Both the position numbers and the translations under genes were made by a program. A stretch of 64,000 nt of DNA, taken from Bythopirellula goksoeyrii. Lineage in GTDB: Bacteria > Planctomycetota > Planctomycetia > Pirellulales > Lacipirellulaceae. Below, piece by piece: positions 56,771 through 64,000 of this stretch (within the stretch, counting starts at the first letter, position 1; each line of letters starts with the position of its first letter). Under the pieces are notes generated by a model. That model saw nothing but the letters and a program-made list of their open reading frames with translations. It was not told the origin of the DNA and made no database searches. Location of the stretch: NCBI RefSeq assembly GCF_008065115.1, contig NZ_CP042913.1, forward strand, positions 1,648,338-1,712,337, in the 5' to 3' direction.

Positions 56771-58453
56771 CTACGCCGCGTGACTCCAGCAGGCACGTTC
56801 AGCGGCCAGCAGCCGCTGCAGTTCGTGTTGGTACTCTGCTTGTTGGGCTTGCCAGTTTAGCTCGGCTTCTTCGTAAGTGCGCTGCTGGGCATCGAGTTCT
56901 TGCTCGCGGGCGACCAGTCGGGCTGCCCGTTGTTCGAGGTCTTGCTCGCGGCGGTCCAGCCACAACTGTAGGTCTTGACGCTGATTGGCCAATTGGGAGT
57001 GTTCCGTAGCCAGTTCGCTACGCACGGATTCCAATTCCCGATGGCGACGGCTTGCTTCGTCCGCTGCCAACTGAAAATGGTCGGCAAGTCGCACACGCAA
57101 TTGCGATATGGAACGCGACAAGGTTGCCGGTGCGAGCACGCCTTGTAGTTGCAACCAGGTTTCTTCCGTGGCCAGCCGGATTTCCAACACTTCTCGTTGC
57201 GCACTGCGCAATTCTTCTTGCAATTGCTCGAGCGCGTCCTGACGTTGGTCCAGCATCGCTTCACGGCGGTCGATTTCCTGCTCTCGCCGTGCCAGCTGCA
57301 GACTGGTAGTTTCCTTTTCTTTCGCCAACCGCTTGCGCTCTGTAGTGACATGGTTTTTGAACTTCAGCTCTTGATGCTCAAGTTCTGAACGCTGCTCTGC
57401 GAGTTGCACCTGTTGTTCGGCCAACATCGATTCAGCGGCTGTGAGATTTGCCGCTCGCTGCTCGAACAAGTTGGCTGTTTGTTGCAGCTCCACCATTTTC
57501 TGCTCTGTGACACCGAGTCGTTCAAATCGTTGCAGAGCGGTCTTGATTTCTTGTTCCCGGAAGCGAATACGGCGATCTTGTTCTGTGGCGTCGCACAGCT
57601 TGTACTCCACTTCTTGCTGGATGCGCCCGAGTTCAGCACGTTGGAATTCTAGCTCGCTACTCTCTTCTCCCAATCTTAGTTCCCAAGCTCGCAGATCTTC
57701 CAGGCGTTTGTTTAGTTCAGAATCTGCGTCGTGGATTCTCGTCGAACGCTGCTGCAAGGAGACTTCGGTCGTCGTAATTTGTTCCATTTGCTTGTACAGC
57801 TGCGCTTCGCGGGCATCCATTTCCCGATGGCGTTCTTCACAAGCAAGCTTTGCTTCGGTGAACTCTTCCTCTTTCGAACAGCAGAGAGCCGTCTTTAGTT
57901 CGAGTTCATTGAGTTTCTCAGTCAGCTCGCTTTGAGCAAAGTCGAGTTCGGCCTGTAGTTTGTCTAGTTGTCGCTCACGCTCTTCAAGTTTGAGCGATTT
58001 CTCGACACTGGCCTCGTGCTGGCCTTTGTCGACAGCGAATTTGCCTTGACTGTTTAGATCAGAGGCACGTTCTTCGAGTTCCGCTTCCCGCGCGTCGAGC
58101 TCACTTTCCCGTTCGTCAAGCCACAATCGAGCACTGCGAATACGGCTTTCCAGTTCGGCCTCGTGCCCATTGAGCGCAGACTCTCGGTGATCTAGTTCGG
58201 TCAGTCGCGATTGGAGTCGCTCTGCCAGATCGGCAGCATGGCGGCTGAGGGCTTCGGGTGGCGCTCCCGCGGCAAACAACTCATCGATGCCAAATTCATC
58301 CCCTTCGTCGCTCTGCGCACCAATTTCCACCGAGGCACGACTGGGAACAGCTGCCACACCGCGAGATACCGGATGAGCCGAATCGACTCGCATCTCGCGC
58401 TGAGGACTTGCGCCTTCAGTGATACTGCCTTGCTCTGGATTGTTCGCTGCCAT
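56771..58453 (-). CDS. Long coiled-coil protein
   Basis: About 560 residues from ATG 58453 (a TTG at 58507 would add 18). Residues about 70-520 are almost continuous heptad-type sequence rich in E, Q, R, L and A, with repeated ERE/DRRE patterns such as LDERESELDAREAELEER. The ends are less structured. No signal peptide, membrane span or enzymatic domain is seen. Long coiled coils of this kind may be cytoskeletal or scaffold proteins, but similar repeats also arise by internal duplication. Convergent with the glycine-rich gene. Confidence 0.75.
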   Translation of the reverse strand: MAANNPEQGSITEGASPQREMRVDSAHPVSRGVAAVPSRASVEIGAQSDEGDEFGIDELFAAGAPPEALSRHAADLAERLQSRLTELDHRESALNGHEAELESRIRSARLWLDERESELDAREAELEERASDLNSQGKFAVDKGQHEASVEKSLKLEERERQLDKLQAELDFAQSELTEKLNELELKTALCCSKEEEFTEAKLACEERHREMDAREAQLYKQMEQITTTEVSLQQRSTRIHDADSELNKRLEDLRAWELRLGEESSELEFQRAELGRIQQEVEYKLCDATEQDRRIRFREQEIKTALQRFERLGVTEQKMVELQQTANLFEQRAANLTAAESMLAEQQVQLAEQRSELEHQELKFKNHVTTERKRLAKEKETTSLQLARREQEIDRREAMLDQRQDALEQLQEELRSAQREVLEIRLATEETWLQLQGVLAPATLSRSISQLRVRLADHFQLAADEASRRHRELESVRSELATEHSQLANQRQDLQLWLDRREQDLEQRAARLVAREQELDAQQRTYEEAELNWQAQQAEYQHELQRLLAAERACWSHAA

Positions 58454-58606
58454 GGGAGAGATGCCCGCTAATGCTGGAGGAGGAGGCAGAGTTTCGCCAA
58501 TTGGCAAACTTTACCTAAACGTCACATCGGCACATTGGCGTGCTGAGTTCAATTAGGCTAGAGAAAAGCTCGCATTAACCAGCACTGCTAGCACCAGTAA
58601 CAATAA

Positions 58607-58644
58607 TAGCCGCTGGCGGAAGCCCGTGGTTCCGTCAGCGGCTA
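58607..58644. repeat. TAGCCGC inverted repeat, short loop
   Basis: TAGCCGCTGGCGGAA and TTCCGTCAGCGGCTA pair in 14 of 15 positions around an 8-base loop. It lies 37 bases after the stop codon of the convergent-side trxA gene, so it may also act as a terminator. Confidence 0.75.
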
Positions 58645-58681
58645 ATCGTTGACTTTAAGCATGATGGATAGATGCCAGAGT

Positions 58682-59008
58682 TTAAGCCTTGGCGGCGTCA
58701 ATCGCTTCTTGCAAACGATTCTTGGGCTGCACCCCAACGAAACGGTCGACGACTTCGCCGTCCTTGAAGATCATGATCGTAGGGATGCTGCTTACGCCAT
58801 AGCTCTGGGCCGAGGAGGGGGCATCATCCACGTTGAGTTTCATCACTTTGGCTGAACCGGCATTCTCGCCAGCCAACTCTTCAACGAGTGGCGCGATTTG
58901 ACGGCATGGCCCACACCAAGGCGCCCAAAAATCGACGAGCACGGGCTCGGAAGATTTCAGCACTTCGGCATCAAAATTGGTGTCATTGATTTCTGCTACA
59001 GCACCCAT
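58682..59008 (-). CDS. trxA: Thioredoxin
   Basis: A classic 108-residue thioredoxin that reduces protein disulfides. It has [15 protein letters not shown] with Cys32 and Cys35, VMKLNVDD, the cis-proline [12 protein letters not shown] and the final helix. AAGGAG seven bases before ATG 59008 fixes the start; the frame is open further upstream. It should receive electrons from thioredoxin reductase, which is not in the window. A divergent thiol-disulfide family gene lies 312 bases away. Confidence 0.96.
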   Translation of the reverse strand: MGAVAEINDTNFDAEVLKSSEPVLVDFWAPWCGPCRQIAPLVEELAGENAGSAKVMKLNVDDAPSSAQSYGVSSIPTIMIFKDGEVVDRFVGVQPKNRLQEAIDAAKA

Positions 59009-59320
59009 GATTATCTCCTTGTTTCTGGATAGTGATGACATCTCTCGTGTCAATCAGGCCATCCTACTTGATACTCTACCTATCTGGTTCTGGTGGACAT
59101 CGGCATACAAATTGGCAAATCTGCACAAACTTGCGTGAAACCGATTGCTTCAAGATTATTGGCATACTTTTCGCGACTGTCAACGAACCCTCCAGTGCAT
59201 TGCCGAAACCCGGGCGATGCTAGATACTTGGGAGGATAGCCCGATTGAGCCCCATTCTTGGACACCCGGGGCGTAGATCATCTTACTCAATACATTTCTC
59301 GATTTTTGGAGAATAAAACC
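59009..59320. other. Divergent intergenic region
   Basis: About 310 bases between the trxA start and the start of the divergent thioredoxin-fold gene. Both genes' promoters must be here. I find no repeat, RNA gene or clear operator. Confidence 0.45.
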
Positions 59321-59890
59321 ATGGCCCGCACACCCAGCAATATGCTTCCCCTAGGTACTCAGGCTCCTGACTTCTCGCTCATGAACGTTGACGGCAAGAC
59401 AGTCTCGCTGAGTGATTTCTCCGGCGCCCCTGCCCTGTTGATAATGTTCATCTGCAATCACTGTCCTTTTGTCAAACACATCGCCGACGAACTTGCCAGG
59501 TTGGGACAGGAGTACACTAGTAAAGGAGCGGCAGTCGTAGCAATCAATTCCAACGACGTGGCCAACTACCCCGGGGACTCTCCCGAGCAAATGGTCGCCG
59601 AGGCCGAGGAGCGTGGCTATGTGTTTCCCTATCTCTACGACGAGACCCAGGAAGTCGCCCAGGCGTACAAAGCAGCCTGCACTCCCGACTTTTTTCTGTT
59701 TGATAGTCAGCATCAATTAGTCTATCGGGGCCAACTCGACGCGAGTCGTCCCGACAGCGGAATCCCCGTGACGGGTGCCGACCTGAGAGCTGCGCTTGAT
59801 GCCGTGTTAGCTGGGAAGAAGCCCAGCGCAGATCAGACTCCCAGTTTGGGCTGCAATATCAAATGGAAACCGGGGAATGAACCGGGGTGA
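59321..59890 (+). CDS. Thioredoxin-fold (peroxiredoxin-like) protein
   Basis: A 189-residue redoxin of the AhpC/TSA-like superfamily. It starts with LGTQAPDFSLMNVDGKTVSL and has the active-site strand LLIMFICNHCPFVKHIADEL. That is a CxxC motif with His and Pro in the gap (CNHC), as in thiol-disulfide relatives, and the region ACTPDFFLFDSQ follows. The CxxC would allow disulfide exchange; the true substrate is unknown. ATG 59321 has GGAG upstream. Divergent from trxA, which fits a shared redox theme but not a shared operon. Confidence 0.88.
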   Translation: MARTPSNMLPLGTQAPDFSLMNVDGKTVSLSDFSGAPALLIMFICNHCPFVKHIADELARLGQEYTSKGAAVVAINSNDVANYPGDSPEQMVAEAEERGYVFPYLYDETQEVAQAYKAACTPDFFLFDSQHQLVYRGQLDASRPDSGIPVTGADLRAALDAVLAGKKPSADQTPSLGCNIKWKPGNEPG

Positions 59891-59997
59891 AAAATTGGTG
59901 ATCCAAATACCTCACCTTCATGACTAGCAAGCCAACACACCGGCGGCTAGAACTTGTTGCTGGCCATTCTATAGTCTCGTTTTTGAAAGAGCCAAAA

Positions 59998-60786
59998 ATG
60001 AAGAAACTACTCGCAGTAGTCGGAATCCTGTTAGCTCTGATAGCGGTCGGCATTTTCTGTGTTTTCTTCATCACCAGTGGTATCGTGGAAACGGCGGACG
60101 GCTTTTTCCAACAGGTGGCGGGCGGCAACATAGTGGAGTCTCGCGACTACCTGGCAGAAGAGTTTAAGGCGGCTACAACTCAAGATGAGTTGAAAACTTT
60201 CCTCACCGAATCAACTTTGGTCGATTTCAAGGAGGCCAGTTGGAATAGTCGGTCTGTCGCCAATGGATCCGGCGAATTGGAGGGGACCGTGCTGACGAAG
60301 ACTGGTGGTTCAATTCCCCTCAAGATCAGCTTTGTTAAGGAATCAGGTGCCTGGAAGATCTACGGTATTCAAAAAAAAGATGCAGGACTGAACACAGAAG
60401 CTACCAACGATGTGGCTATTCCAACGAAGGCAGAGGCGGCCGTTTTGATCAAAGAAACTACGCAAGACTTTGCCGCTGCCATCAACGCGAAAGACTACAC
60501 TCAGTTTCACGCCGGGTTGTCGAGGGAGTTTCAAGAACAAGTGCCGCTAGAAAAGTTCAACGAGATCTTTTCAGTATTCATCGATTCAGCAGTCGATCTC
60601 TCCGTGCTGGAGAAACTTGAGCCGATGTTCACCGCCGAACCAGCGATGTCAGCAGAAGGCGTATTGGCATTAGAGGGATATTTTCCGTCGAAGCCTTCGC
60701 GTGTCAAGTTTTCGTACAAGTATGTATGGCGTGATAAAAAGTGGGAATTGCTGGGGATCAATGTCGATATCGAACCCGTCGATTAG
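59998..60786 (+). CDS. Membrane-anchored protein of unknown function
   Basis: The 262 residues start with KKLLAVVGILLALIAVGIFCVFF, a single membrane anchor, then two similar beta-rich units: one near ADGFFQQVAGGNIVESRDYL and one near FAAINAKDYTQFHAGLSREF, each followed by KISFVKESGAWKIYGIQ-like strands. This resembles the DUF4878/SnoaL-like layout of envelope proteins, an uncertain assignment. The protein probably sits outside the membrane. ATG 59998 follows a weak AAAGAG site. It is 107 bases after the thioredoxin-fold gene. Confidence 0.7.
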   Translation: MKKLLAVVGILLALIAVGIFCVFFITSGIVETADGFFQQVAGGNIVESRDYLAEEFKAATTQDELKTFLTESTLVDFKEASWNSRSVANGSGELEGTVLTKTGGSIPLKISFVKESGAWKIYGIQKKDAGLNTEATNDVAIPTKAEAAVLIKETTQDFAAAINAKDYTQFHAGLSREFQEQVPLEKFNEIFSVFIDSAVDLSVLEKLEPMFTAEPAMSAEGVLALEGYFPSKPSRVKFSYKYVWRDKKWELLGINVDIEPVD

Positions 60787-61183
60787 AGACAATGAGTCAT
60801 GTATGTAGCTGGAGACAGTTCCTTCAATGGAAGCTAGGTCGCTGTGGCGAACTGGCTGAGGAGAGATGGCGGTCCTAAAGTTATTCTAGTTGCGAAACCC
60901 TTGATAACTCTGGCAGTCTGCGCACCACCTCTACGGCATTGCTGGTATCAGCTTGGATTGAAAGTTTCCGGTCGTCGCAGCTTGGCTAAATGGCAGAATC
61001 CCGGCACAACTCCAAGTATTGTTCGCAGTCGATTTGATGTGCTGCAAGGTGCTTACTAGCGTCGAAGTAGCCTGATAGGCTGTACTCTTTTGTTTCAGAT
61101 TAGGTCGACGCGTAGGAATCTCTGCAGGCTATGTAGGCGTATGCTGCTAGATCTCGTCTGAGGTTTCCTTATTAGGGGGTGAT
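60787..61183. other. Intergenic stretch without a recognisable gene
   Basis: About 400 bases between a plus-strand gene and the glycosidase gene. Frames are short and unconvincing (for example 60844-61059). AGGGGGTGAT directly before 61184 is a good ribosome binding site. No repeat or RNA gene seen. Confidence 0.45.
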
Positions 61184-64000
61184 ATGGTTTTCGTGTCGCA
61201 GAGACTCCTTCTCGCACATGTCATTAACGTATTCTTGGCAGCATATTGCTCCGCACAGCATACGGAGCAGGTTTATTTATCCGGTACCGACAAAGATCAT
61301 ACCGTTGATTGGCAGTTTCAATGTACGTCGGGAGCGAGGTCCGGCGAGTGGACTACTATCCCCGTGCCGTCGCATTGGGATGTGTTGGGCTTTGGTTCGC
61401 TTAATTACAAGAAAGACATCGGTTCTGCCTTGGAAGAGCGCGGTCTCTACAAGCATACGTTTGAGGCTGCGAAAGATTGGGAGGACGAGCGGGTTCTGCT
61501 GGTCTTTGAGGGAGTAATGACCGACACAACAGTGAAGCTCAATGGTCAGACTGTTGGGCCAACACATCAAGGCGGGTTCTATCGTTTTCAATATGACGTA
61601 AGTGACTTTCTCAAGTTTGGTGAAAAGAATCTTCTTGAGGTCGATGTGGCCAAACATTCGGCCAACGAATCGGTTAACAAGGCGGAGCGCACGGCCGATT
61701 TTTGGGTGTTCGGGGGAATCTATCGGCCAGTGTACCTGAAGATAGTTCCAAACCAGTTCATCGAGCGTGTGGCGATTGATGCCCAAGCCAACGGTGAGTT
61801 CTCGGCAGAAGTTTTTTCAAGCACGAACACCTCGAAAAACATTGGTCCGAAATTTTCCATCGAGGCACAGGTAAAGACCATCGATGGCGAGCCTGTTAGT
61901 ACGCCCTTTGGAGTTGAGACAATAACTCCGGGAAGCAACAGTTCGACTACGGTCGCAGCAAAGTTTGATTCTCCCCAGTTATGGAGCGCAGAAAAGCCGA
62001 ATCTCTATCAAGTAGAATTCCGGTTAAAACGTGGTTCTGAAGTTCTTCACAGTACGACGGAGCGGTTTGGCTTTCGTACGGTAGAAGTTCGCGCGGACGA
62101 TGGCATCTATGTCAATGGTCAGAAAGTTGTACTCAAGGGGGTGAATCGACACTCGACTTGGCCGGATTCGGGACGTTGCCTTAGCGAAGCGGTTCATCGC
62201 TTAGATATTGAAACGATTCAAGGGATGAATATGAACGCGGTGCGAATGTCGCACTATCCCCCCGATCCCCAGTTTCTTGATCTGTGCGATGAATTGGGAC
62301 TGTACGTCCTTGATGAACTTGCTGGGTGGCATTGGCATTACGACACCCAAATTGGCAGTCAGCTTGTCAAGGAACTGGTTACGCGCGATGTGAATCATCC
62401 CGCGGTGTTGTTCTGGGACAATGGCAACGAGGGGGGATTTAATTATTCACTCGATGAACAATTCGGCTGGTACGATCCACAGCACCGCACGGTTCTGCAT
62501 CCGTGGGAGGCATTCAACCACGTCAATACGGCCCACTATTTGGAGTTTGATCGGGCCGAGGTTGCCAGCAAAGGAGTTCCCACACGCCACGGGACGGGAG
62601 AGGTCTATCAGGAGTGGGAAGATGTGAACGATCCCAATAAATATATCTACATGCCCACCGAAATGCTGCACGGTTTGTACGATGGTGGGAGTGGTGCGGG
62701 GCTTGAAGCTTACTGGGAGATGATGCGACAGAGCCCGGTTCTTGGGGGAGCTTTCCTGTGGGTGCTTTTTGATGAAGGGATCAAACGAGCCGACGGCACG
62801 ATCGACTGTGCTGGCAATCAAGCCCCCGATGGTATTGTTGGTCCGTATCGAGAACGTGAAGCGAGTTTCTATACGATTCAAGAGATTTGGTCGCCTGTAC
62901 AAGTTAGTTTGAGTGATAAGAGTTCGCTTGAGATCAAGAATGAGTACAGCTTTACAGATGTTAGTGAATGCAAGTTAACCTGGCAGCTACGAAAATTCAG
63001 CCAGCTTGATGACCCTGAAGCAGGCTACGAAGTTCTGGCCGAAGGGGAGCCCGCGTTGCCCTCCATTGCTCCAGGCAAAAAAGGAACGCTCCAACTTGAT
63101 CTGCCAAATGATCAACATTCGGCAGATTGCTTGGCAGTACGAATTGACAACCCTCAGGGGCGTGAACTGTGGACATGGGTCTGGCCTTTATCAGACTTGC
63201 CGCCGAAAGCATTCATGGAAAATGACAATCGGCTCGGTAGCGTAGTGATTAGTTCGACTGAAAAGGAGATTTCAGCGGTGGTCGGAGATCTTCAGGTAGC
63301 GATTGATAAGCAATCAGGGATGCTAGAGGGAGTGCGACGGGGGGATCAAAAGTACTCACTATCCAATGGCCCAGAAGCTACGACAGTACCGTCTTCGCTG
63401 ATTTCACTGAATCACAGAATGGAAAACGAAGTTGCACTGATTGAGGGAGAATTCTCTGGTGGGCTGCGAAGTGTCACGTGGGCGATTCATCCTAGCGGTT
63501 GGATCGACTGCACCTATGCGTATCAAGCGAAAGGAGAGTCCGACTATTTCGGTGTAACATTCGATTATCCTGCCGAATTTGTCCAAGGGAAGAAATGGCT
63601 CGGAAACGGGCCGTTTCGGGTTTGGAAGAATCGCCGACGGGGTGGGACCCTTGGGGTCTGGGAAAACGAACAGAACGAAACGATTACAGGCTACTCGGAA
63701 TGGGACTACCCGGAGTTTGCAGGTTGCTTTTCCGATGTGCATTGGATGCGATTGCAAACGAGTGAAGGACCGATTACGGTCGTGCCTCATGATCGAGAAA
63801 GTTACTTGCAAGTCCTTTTGCCTGAACAGCCTCCAGAAGATTTTGTGGGGAAAACAAAATTCGAACTTCCCCAGTGTGGGATAGCATTGCTCGATGCCAT
63901 TCCAGCGGTGGGAAGTAAATTTAAAACCCCAGAAACCACTGGCCCGCGTGGTCAGCCCAATGTGGGTAAGGGCATATATGAGGGAAAGGTAAGCTTCTAT
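61184..64000 (+). CDS. Glycoside hydrolase family 2 protein, 3' end outside the window
   Basis: ATG 61184 after AGGGGGTGAT opens a frame that stays open for 939 codons to the last base. It has a signal peptide, a jelly-roll sugar-binding domain (VPSHWDVLGFGSLNYKKD), an immunoglobulin-like domain and a TIM barrel with LKGVNRHSTWPDSG, NMNAVRMSHYPPD and HPAVLFWDNGNEGG. The acid/base glutamate is in GNE and the nucleophile is probably the glutamate of PTEMLHG. This is a beta-galactosidase/mannosidase/glucuronidase-like enzyme; the substrate is unknown. It is probably exported for polysaccharide use. The C terminus is missing. Confidence 0.9.
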   Translation, partial: MVFVSQRLLLAHVINVFLAAYCSAQHTEQVYLSGTDKDHTVDWQFQCTSGARSGEWTTIPVPSHWDVLGFGSLNYKKDIGSALEERGLYKHTFEAAKDWEDERVLLVFEGVMTDTTVKLNGQTVGPTHQGGFYRFQYDVSDFLKFGEKNLLEVDVAKHSANESVNKAERTADFWVFGGIYRPVYLKIVPNQFIERVAIDAQANGEFSAEVFSSTNTSKNIGPKFSIEAQVKTIDGEPVSTPFGVETITPGSNSSTTVAAKFDSPQLWSAEKPNLYQVEFRLKRGSEVLHSTTERFGFRTVEVRADDGIYVNGQKVVLKGVNRHSTWPDSGRCLSEAVHRLDIETIQGMNMNAVRMSHYPPDPQFLDLCDELGLYVLDELAGWHWHYDTQIGSQLVKELVTRDVNHPAVLFWDNGNEGGFNYSLDEQFGWYDPQHRTVLHPWEAFNHVNTAHYLEFDRAEVASKGVPTRHGTGEVYQEWEDVNDPNKYIYMPTEMLHGLYDGGSGAGLEAYWEMMRQSPVLGGAFLWVLFDEGIKRADGTIDCAGNQAPDGIVGPYREREASFYTIQEIWSPVQVSLSDKSSLEIKNEYSFTDVSECKLTWQLRKFSQLDDPEAGYEVLAEGEPALPSIAPGKKGTLQLDLPNDQHSADCLAVRIDNPQGRELWTWVWPLSDLPPKAFMENDNRLGSVVISSTEKEISAVVGDLQVAIDKQSGMLEGVRRGDQKYSLSNGPEATTVPSSLISLNHRMENEVALIEGEFSGGLRSVTWAIHPSGWIDCTYAYQAKGESDYFGVTFDYPAEFVQGKKWLGNGPFRVWKNRRRGGTLGVWENEQNETITGYSEWDYPEFAGCFSDVHWMRLQTSEGPITVVPHDRESYLQVLLPEQPPEDFVGKTKFELPQCGIALLDAIPAVGSKFKTPETTGPRGQPNVGKGIYEGKVSFY

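Noticed and set aside
59009-59320. Possible sigma-54 promoter (TGGCATACTTTTCGC)
   Set aside because: The -24/-12 spacing and GC dinucleotide are not matched well enough, and no activator is adjacent.
60844-61059. 71-codon frame before the glycosidase gene
   Set aside because: Low-quality composition and no start signal; reads like chance.

Overview
The window looks like a chromosome segment of a planctomycete, most likely order Pirellulales. Markers are a prepilin-type DUF1559 protein, a BBP7-family outer-membrane protein, proteins ending in an EF-hand (dockerin-like) block plus a PEP-CTERM sorting tail, a LEPR-type N-terminal motif (FETLEARQMLAAD), and many genes without a clear Shine-Dalgarno site. 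Gene order is mosaic on both strands. I see no prophage, complete insertion sequence or CRISPR array.

Layout. 1-8 kb: an unknown protein, an atypical serine-like tRNA with a UAU anticodon and a hairpin-rich stretch, two secreted PEP-CTERM proteins, a GxxExxY gene with a tandemly duplicated repeat, a nucleotidyltransferase-fold protein and ogt. 8-15 kb: a two-component pair whose NtrC-like regulator lacks the GAFTGA loop, a DUF1559 pseudopilin, a TlpA-like lipoprotein and a lone receiver protein. 15-22.5 kb: a Gfo/Idh/MocA oxidoreductase, then a minus-strand set of Mur homologues in the classical order murE-murF-murG. All three are divergent or truncated. Opposite them lies an HTH-PTS IIA fusion. 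22.5-30.5 kb: rimO, pgsA, a CPBP protease and ispG, a ParE-type toxin-antitoxin pair, and the TIGR03545/TIGR03546 pair.

30.5-39.5 kb: tRNA-Met, a 50-codon gene with its own terminator, an inositol-monophosphatase-family enzyme, hisI with a RidA-like gene, and a TadE/TadG-like set. 39.4-45.4 kb: a divergent cluster that together encodes a Weimberg-type oxidation of D-xylonate (GntP permease, YjhG/YagF dehydratase, FAH-family dehydratase, 2-ketoglutarate-semialdehyde dehydrogenase). 45-64 kb: large surface proteins, a cupin, ligA, a membrane TPR protein, a glycine-rich exported protein, a coiled-coil protein, trxA and a related thiol protein, and a glycoside hydrolase family 2 enzyme cut off by the window end.

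Scattered through the intergenic DNA is a family of short inverted repeats (core TAGCCGCTGGCGGAAGCC) in four places, and two other hairpin types built from short, spaced direct repeats. The observations I rate highest are the divergent Mur cluster, the UAU serine-like tRNA, the small gene at 31685-31837 and the GAFTGA-less regulator. All calls come from reading the sequence; no database search was run.
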